DNA of 64,000 bases from Altererythrobacter sp. (GTDB lineage Bacteria > Pseudomonadota > Alphaproteobacteria > Sphingomonadales > Sphingomonadaceae): assembly GCA_023260985.1 (NCBI GenBank), contig JALRKY010000008.1, positions 1 to 64,000 of the forward strand, given 5' to 3'. The position numbers were made by a program, and so were the translations under genes. Below the pieces are notes generated by a model. That model searched no databases, was not told the origin of the DNA, and worked only from the letters and a program-made list of their open reading frames with translations. How positions within the stretch are numbered: position 1 is the stretch's first letter; the number at the start of each line of letters is the position of its first letter. This document shows positions 60,395 through 64,000 of the stretch, piece by piece.

Positions 60395-61798
60395 CTAGTG
60401 CCCGACGCTTTCGCCGCGTTCGAGGCCGCTCAATGCCAATTGCTCGTCGATCTGCGTCAGCAGTCGAGCAAGCCCTTCCTCGCTGTCGCTTTCGGCGCGC
60501 GCGACCAGCACGTCCTGCGTATTCGATGCGCGCAGCAGCCACCAGCCGTCATCGGTGGTGACGCGCACCCCATCGGTTGTGTCGGCCACGGCATCGCTAT
60601 CGGTGATCCGCTGCGCAATCTCGCCGATAGCGGCAAACTTGCGGCTTTCGTCGACCTGGAAGCGTAGCTCCGGCGTGTTCAGCATCCCGGGCATCTCGCC
60701 GCGCAATTGAGTGACCGACTTGCCCAGCCGCGCGCTGGCGGCAAGCAGCCGTGCCCCGGCATAAAGCGCATCGTCGAAGCCGTAATAGCTGTCGGCAAAG
60801 AACACATGGCCGCTCATCTCACCCGCCAGCGGAGAGGAAACTTCCTTCATTTTGGACTTTATCAGCGAATGGCCGGTCTTCCACATCAGCGGGCGCCCGC
60901 CGCATTCGGCAACGCGATCGAACAGCGCGCGGCTGGCCTTCACATCGGCGATCACCGTCGCGCCGGGATGCGATTTGAGGACATCCTCGGCGAAGATCAT
61001 CAGCAGCTGGTCACCCCAGATCACGCGGCCCTCGCCATCGATCGCGCCGATCCGGTCGCCATCGCCATCGAAAGCCACTCCGAAATCGAGATGCTTCTCC
61101 GCGACGAGCGCCTTGAGGTCCGCCAGATTGGCTTCGACCGTGGGATCGGGATGATGATTGGGAAAGCTGCCGTCGACTTCAGTGAACAGCAGGTGATGCT
61201 CACCCGGCAGGCGCGCCGCGAGCTTCTCGAGTGCGGGTCCTGCTGCGCCATTGCCCGCGTCCCAACCGACCTTGAGCCTGGACAGCACGCCCGCATCGAT
61301 TCCGGCAAGCCCCTCCAGCAGGCGCTCGACATAGTCGTCGAGGATTTCATGCTCCTCAACGCTGCCCGTGCCATTGGCCCACGCGCCGCGCGCCGCGAGA
61401 TCGCCCAGCAGCTGGATGTCCGCCCCGAAGAACGGACGCCCCTGAAATATCATCTTGAAGCCATTGTAATTGGAGGGATTATGGCTGCCGGTTATCTGAA
61501 TTCCGCCGTGCACGTCCTGAGCTGAGGCTTCGGCATAATAGAGCATCGGGGTCGGACCCATGCCGACCTTCACCACGTCGCATCCGCTGGCGGTTAGCCC
61601 TTCGACCAGGGCATGCTCGAGCATAGGCGAACTTATCCGCCCGTCATAGCCGACAGCGACCTTGTGTCCGCCAGCCTCGCGCAGCATCGTGGCGAAACCG
61701 CGCCCGATCGCGCGCGCGTCATCGGGCCCAAGCGTTTCGCCGATGATCCCGCGAATGTCATATTCGCGCAAAACGGTGGGGTGGAATCTGTGTGTCAT
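60395..61798 (-). CDS. Phosphomannomutase/phosphoglucomutase
   Basis: HPTVLREYDIRGIIGETL; GGIQITGSHNPSNYNGFKMIF (phosphoserine loop); GVAFDGDGDRIGAIDGEGRVIWGDQLLM. Confidence 0.96.
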   Translation of the reverse strand: MTHRFHPTVLREYDIRGIIGETLGPDDARAIGRGFATMLREAGGHKVAVGYDGRISSPMLEHALVEGLTASGCDVVKVGMGPTPMLYYAEASAQDVHGGIQITGSHNPSNYNGFKMIFQGRPFFGADIQLLGDLAARGAWANGTGSVEEHEILDDYVERLLEGLAGIDAGVLSRLKVGWDAGNGAAGPALEKLAARLPGEHHLLFTEVDGSFPNHHPDPTVEANLADLKALVAEKHLDFGVAFDGDGDRIGAIDGEGRVIWGDQLLMIFAEDVLKSHPGATVIADVKASRALFDRVAECGGRPLMWKTGHSLIKSKMKEVSSPLAGEMSGHVFFADSYYGFDDALYAGARLLAASARLGKSVTQLRGEMPGMLNTPELRFQVDESRKFAAIGEIAQRITDSDAVADTTDGVRVTTDDGWWLLRASNTQDVLVARAESDSEEGLARLLTQIDEQLALSGLERGESVGH

Positions 61799-61867
61799 GT
61801 GTAATGCCTCGAAATCTAGCATTCGGGCCTAAGCGAACCGCATATACCCGGCAATCGTGCAATCGAA

Positions 61868-62161
61868 CTACGACGGAATTTCGGGCGGCAGCTCAGCCAG
61901 CAGCAGGTCGCGCGCGGCATTGGCCTCATGAACCTGTTCGTTGGTCCCGCCGCGATCGGGATGGACCATCGCCACCAGCCTTTTGTGCGCTCCGACGATT
62001 TGCTCCCGCTTCGCGCCAGGCGCGACGCCGAGCAATTGCCGGGCCCGCTCTACCTCGCGCTGCCTGGTGGAGGTGCCGCGCAGATAATCCCACGGCCAGC
62101 GGCCGAAGATGAGCTTGCATCCCAGCGACAGCAGCGCCGCGATGACCAGCAGGCGCAGCAT
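61868..62161 (-). CDS. Membrane-anchored J-domain protein
   Basis: N-terminal TM LLVIAALLSLGCKLIFG; RARQLLGVAPGAKREQIVGAHKRLVAMVHPDRGGTNEQVHEANAARDLLL (HPD). Confidence 0.9.
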   Translation of the reverse strand: MLRLLVIAALLSLGCKLIFGRWPWDYLRGTSTRQREVERARQLLGVAPGAKREQIVGAHKRLVAMVHPDRGGTNEQVHEANAARDLLLAELPPEIPS

Positions 62162-62970
62162 CAGGCGAGCTCGAACTTTGGCTGCGGCGGGATGAATTCG
62201 GGCAAGGCGAGAGATTTAACCAGCTCGCGCAATTCCTGCCTTGCCACAAGATGGCTGGTGCCGAGCTCGCCCAGATGCCCCCTGTCGAGCAGTGTCAGCC
62301 CCGAAGGGAACAGTTCGCGATAGATCACGCGTTCTGAAAGGCCCTGCGCGACACGGAAGCCTACCCGCTTCGAAAGCTCTGCCAGCGCCTGTTCGATACG
62401 CGCCATGTTGCGCGCTTCAACGTGGCCGGTGCGGTTGCGCACCACCACCCAGTCCATCTGGCGACGCTGTTGCTCGATCGTGGCGCGGCTGCGCTTGAGC
62501 CGCGCTTCCCAGATCAGTTCGGCATAGAAGCTCAGCCGCTTGACCTTGAAGGTCTCGCCTTCGACCTGGCCGATTAGGTCGAAATCGACGAAGCTGTCGT
62601 TCATCGGAGTGACCAGCGTATCGGCCTCGGTCGCAGCATGGCGAGCGAGTGGATCGTCCCGTCCCGGCGTATCGAACACGACATAGTCGGCGTCCGCCCC
62701 AAGCTCGGCCGCCAGCGCCTCGAGCCCGCCGACATCGCCTTCGAAAACCCGGCATTCGGCCGACGGCAAAGCCACCTGGCGGCGCTGCGCCGTGTCGGCG
62801 CGATTCTCTAGATAACGCGCCATGGTGCGCTGGCGCTGGTCGAGGTCGATCGCCACAACCCGCGCCCCGCGATAAGCCAGCGCGATCGCGATATGCACCG
62901 CCGTGGTCGACTTGCCGGTGCCGCCCTTCTCATTGGCGAAGACGATCCGGTGCGGGAGCCTGGCGGACAT
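62161..62970 (-). CDS. mipZ: ParA-family ATPase, MipZ-like (division plane positioning)
   Basis: IVFANEKGGTGKSTTAVHIAIALAYRGARVVAIDLDQRQRTMARYLENR; YVVFDTPGRDDPLAR; PMNDSFVDFDLIGQV. Confidence 0.9.
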   Translation of the reverse strand: MSARLPHRIVFANEKGGTGKSTTAVHIAIALAYRGARVVAIDLDQRQRTMARYLENRADTAQRRQVALPSAECRVFEGDVGGLEALAAELGADADYVVFDTPGRDDPLARHAATEADTLVTPMNDSFVDFDLIGQVEGETFKVKRLSFYAELIWEARLKRSRATIEQQRRQMDWVVVRNRTGHVEARNMARIEQALAELSKRVGFRVAQGLSERVIYRELFPSGLTLLDRGHLGELGTSHLVARQELRELVKSLALPEFIPPQPKFELA

Positions 62971-63055
62971 TTGTGGCGAGGCCTTTCGATCTACTTGTAT
63001 CGCCCGGCAGTCGGGCGCTAGGGGAGGGAAAATTCATATCGGAGGGGCTGCTCGC

Positions 63056-63919
63056 GTGCAAACCGCCACAACGCTCGACATGTTGAGAAATGTCTTGGCC
63101 GGACTGCGCTCCGGGGGCGGCAGCGTGGCGCTTGTCCCGACTATGGGTGCGCTCCACGAAGGACACCTGACGCTGGTGCGCGAAGCTCGCAAGGCGTGTG
63201 ACCACGTTGTCGCGTCGATATTCGTCAACCCCACCCAGTTCGGGCCGAACGAGGATCTCGACGCCTATCCCCGCCAGTTGGTCGAGGATTCGAAAATACT
63301 CGAAGCGGAAGGCGTGGCGCTACTGTGGGCGCCCGGCGTCGAGGCGATGTATCCGGCCGGCTGCGCCACTTCGATCAGAGTCAATGGAGTCAGCGACAAT
63401 TTTTGCGGCGCTGCCCGCCCGGGCCATTTCGAAGGCGTGGCAACCGTGGTCTGCAAGCTGTTCAACCAGGTCATGCCGGACAAGGCGTTCTTCGGCGAGA
63501 AGGACTACCAGCAACTTGCCGTGATCCGGGCTATGGCCCGCGATTTGAATCTCGCTTGTCCACATGCCCGCGATATCGTGGGCGTACCTACCGTCCGCGA
63601 ATCCGACGGGCTCGCGATGTCGAGCCGCAATCGCTACCTTTCGCCGGAAGATCGCACGAACGCCGCTGCGCTGCCGCGCGCGATGCAGGCGGCAGTCGCA
63701 GCGATAGAAGCGGGGGGCAATGTGGGTGAGACTCTCGATGCACTCGAACGCACGCTGCTGGAATCCGGTTTTTCCTCGGTGGATTATGCCGCCTTGGCCG
63801 ACGCACAATCGATGGCGCCGATTGCCAGCTATTCATCAGCTCCGGCACGGCTTCTAGTCGCCGCAAGGATCGGCGGCGCGCGCCTCATCGACAACTTACC
63901 TGTTGATCGTACAAAATGA
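63056..63919 (+). CDS. panC: Pantoate--beta-alanine ligase
   Basis: VALVPTMGALHEGHLTLVREARKACDHVVASIFVNPTQFGPNEDLDAYPR; FFGEKDYQQLAVIRAMARDL; MSSRNRYLSPEDR; GTG start with upstream GGAGG. Confidence 0.96.
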   Translation: MQTATTLDMLRNVLAGLRSGGGSVALVPTMGALHEGHLTLVREARKACDHVVASIFVNPTQFGPNEDLDAYPRQLVEDSKILEAEGVALLWAPGVEAMYPAGCATSIRVNGVSDNFCGAARPGHFEGVATVVCKLFNQVMPDKAFFGEKDYQQLAVIRAMARDLNLACPHARDIVGVPTVRESDGLAMSSRNRYLSPEDRTNAAALPRAMQAAVAAIEAGGNVGETLDALERTLLESGFSSVDYAALADAQSMAPIASYSSAPARLLVAARIGGARLIDNLPVDRTK

Positions 63920-64000
63920 GGAAGCAAAAATGCATCGACGAAGCGGTTGCTTCGGCCAGCGCCTCAAGGCTTCGGACGCCGCATTTCCTGACGCTGGTGG

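Noticed and set aside
63920-64000. Possible C-terminus HQRQEMRRPKP* of a minus-strand gene entering from the right edge
   Set aside because: Only about 11 codons are visible, too short to support a call.

Overview
This 64 kb window looks like ordinary, gene-dense chromosome from a high-GC alphaproteobacterium, most likely Sphingomonadales/Erythrobacteraceae. Support for that: an ACP plus serine palmitoyltransferase pair, a DivK-type regulator, a MipZ/ParA-type ATPase, DUF482/DUF3572/DUF4112 proteins, and a TonB-receptor C-terminal signature ending ...GERSPFGFSGGSYYVRTRFQF. Most of the content is housekeeping: mutS, malic enzyme, a kynABU operon, hslO-argF-argD, queC, amt-glnK, prfC, rpmI-rplT, pheS-pheT, hisN, prs, glpX, hom, tonB-exbB-exbD(x3), a Lhr-like DEXH helicase, phosphomannomutase and panC. 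I found no rRNA, tRNA, CRISPR array, intact transposon or prophage, and no convincing new multi-gene defence or metabolic system. The points worth a second look are small and mostly missing from the ORF track. (1) A Rep-like HUH-family pseudogene (about 8616-9171, minus) is interrupted by one in-frame TAG and lies beside a lower-GC outer-membrane beta-barrel gene. (2) Three apparent single-frameshift genes lie within about 6 kb: two AraC regulators and one secreted protein. (3) The last ~30 codons of a TonB-dependent receptor survive with their terminator. (4) A dyad-spaced TGCGACA direct repeat occurs at two distant loci. (5) An OmpA-family protein carries 30 consecutive prolines. (6) There are three exbD paralogs in tandem. 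All calls are by eye from translated sequence; no database search was run.
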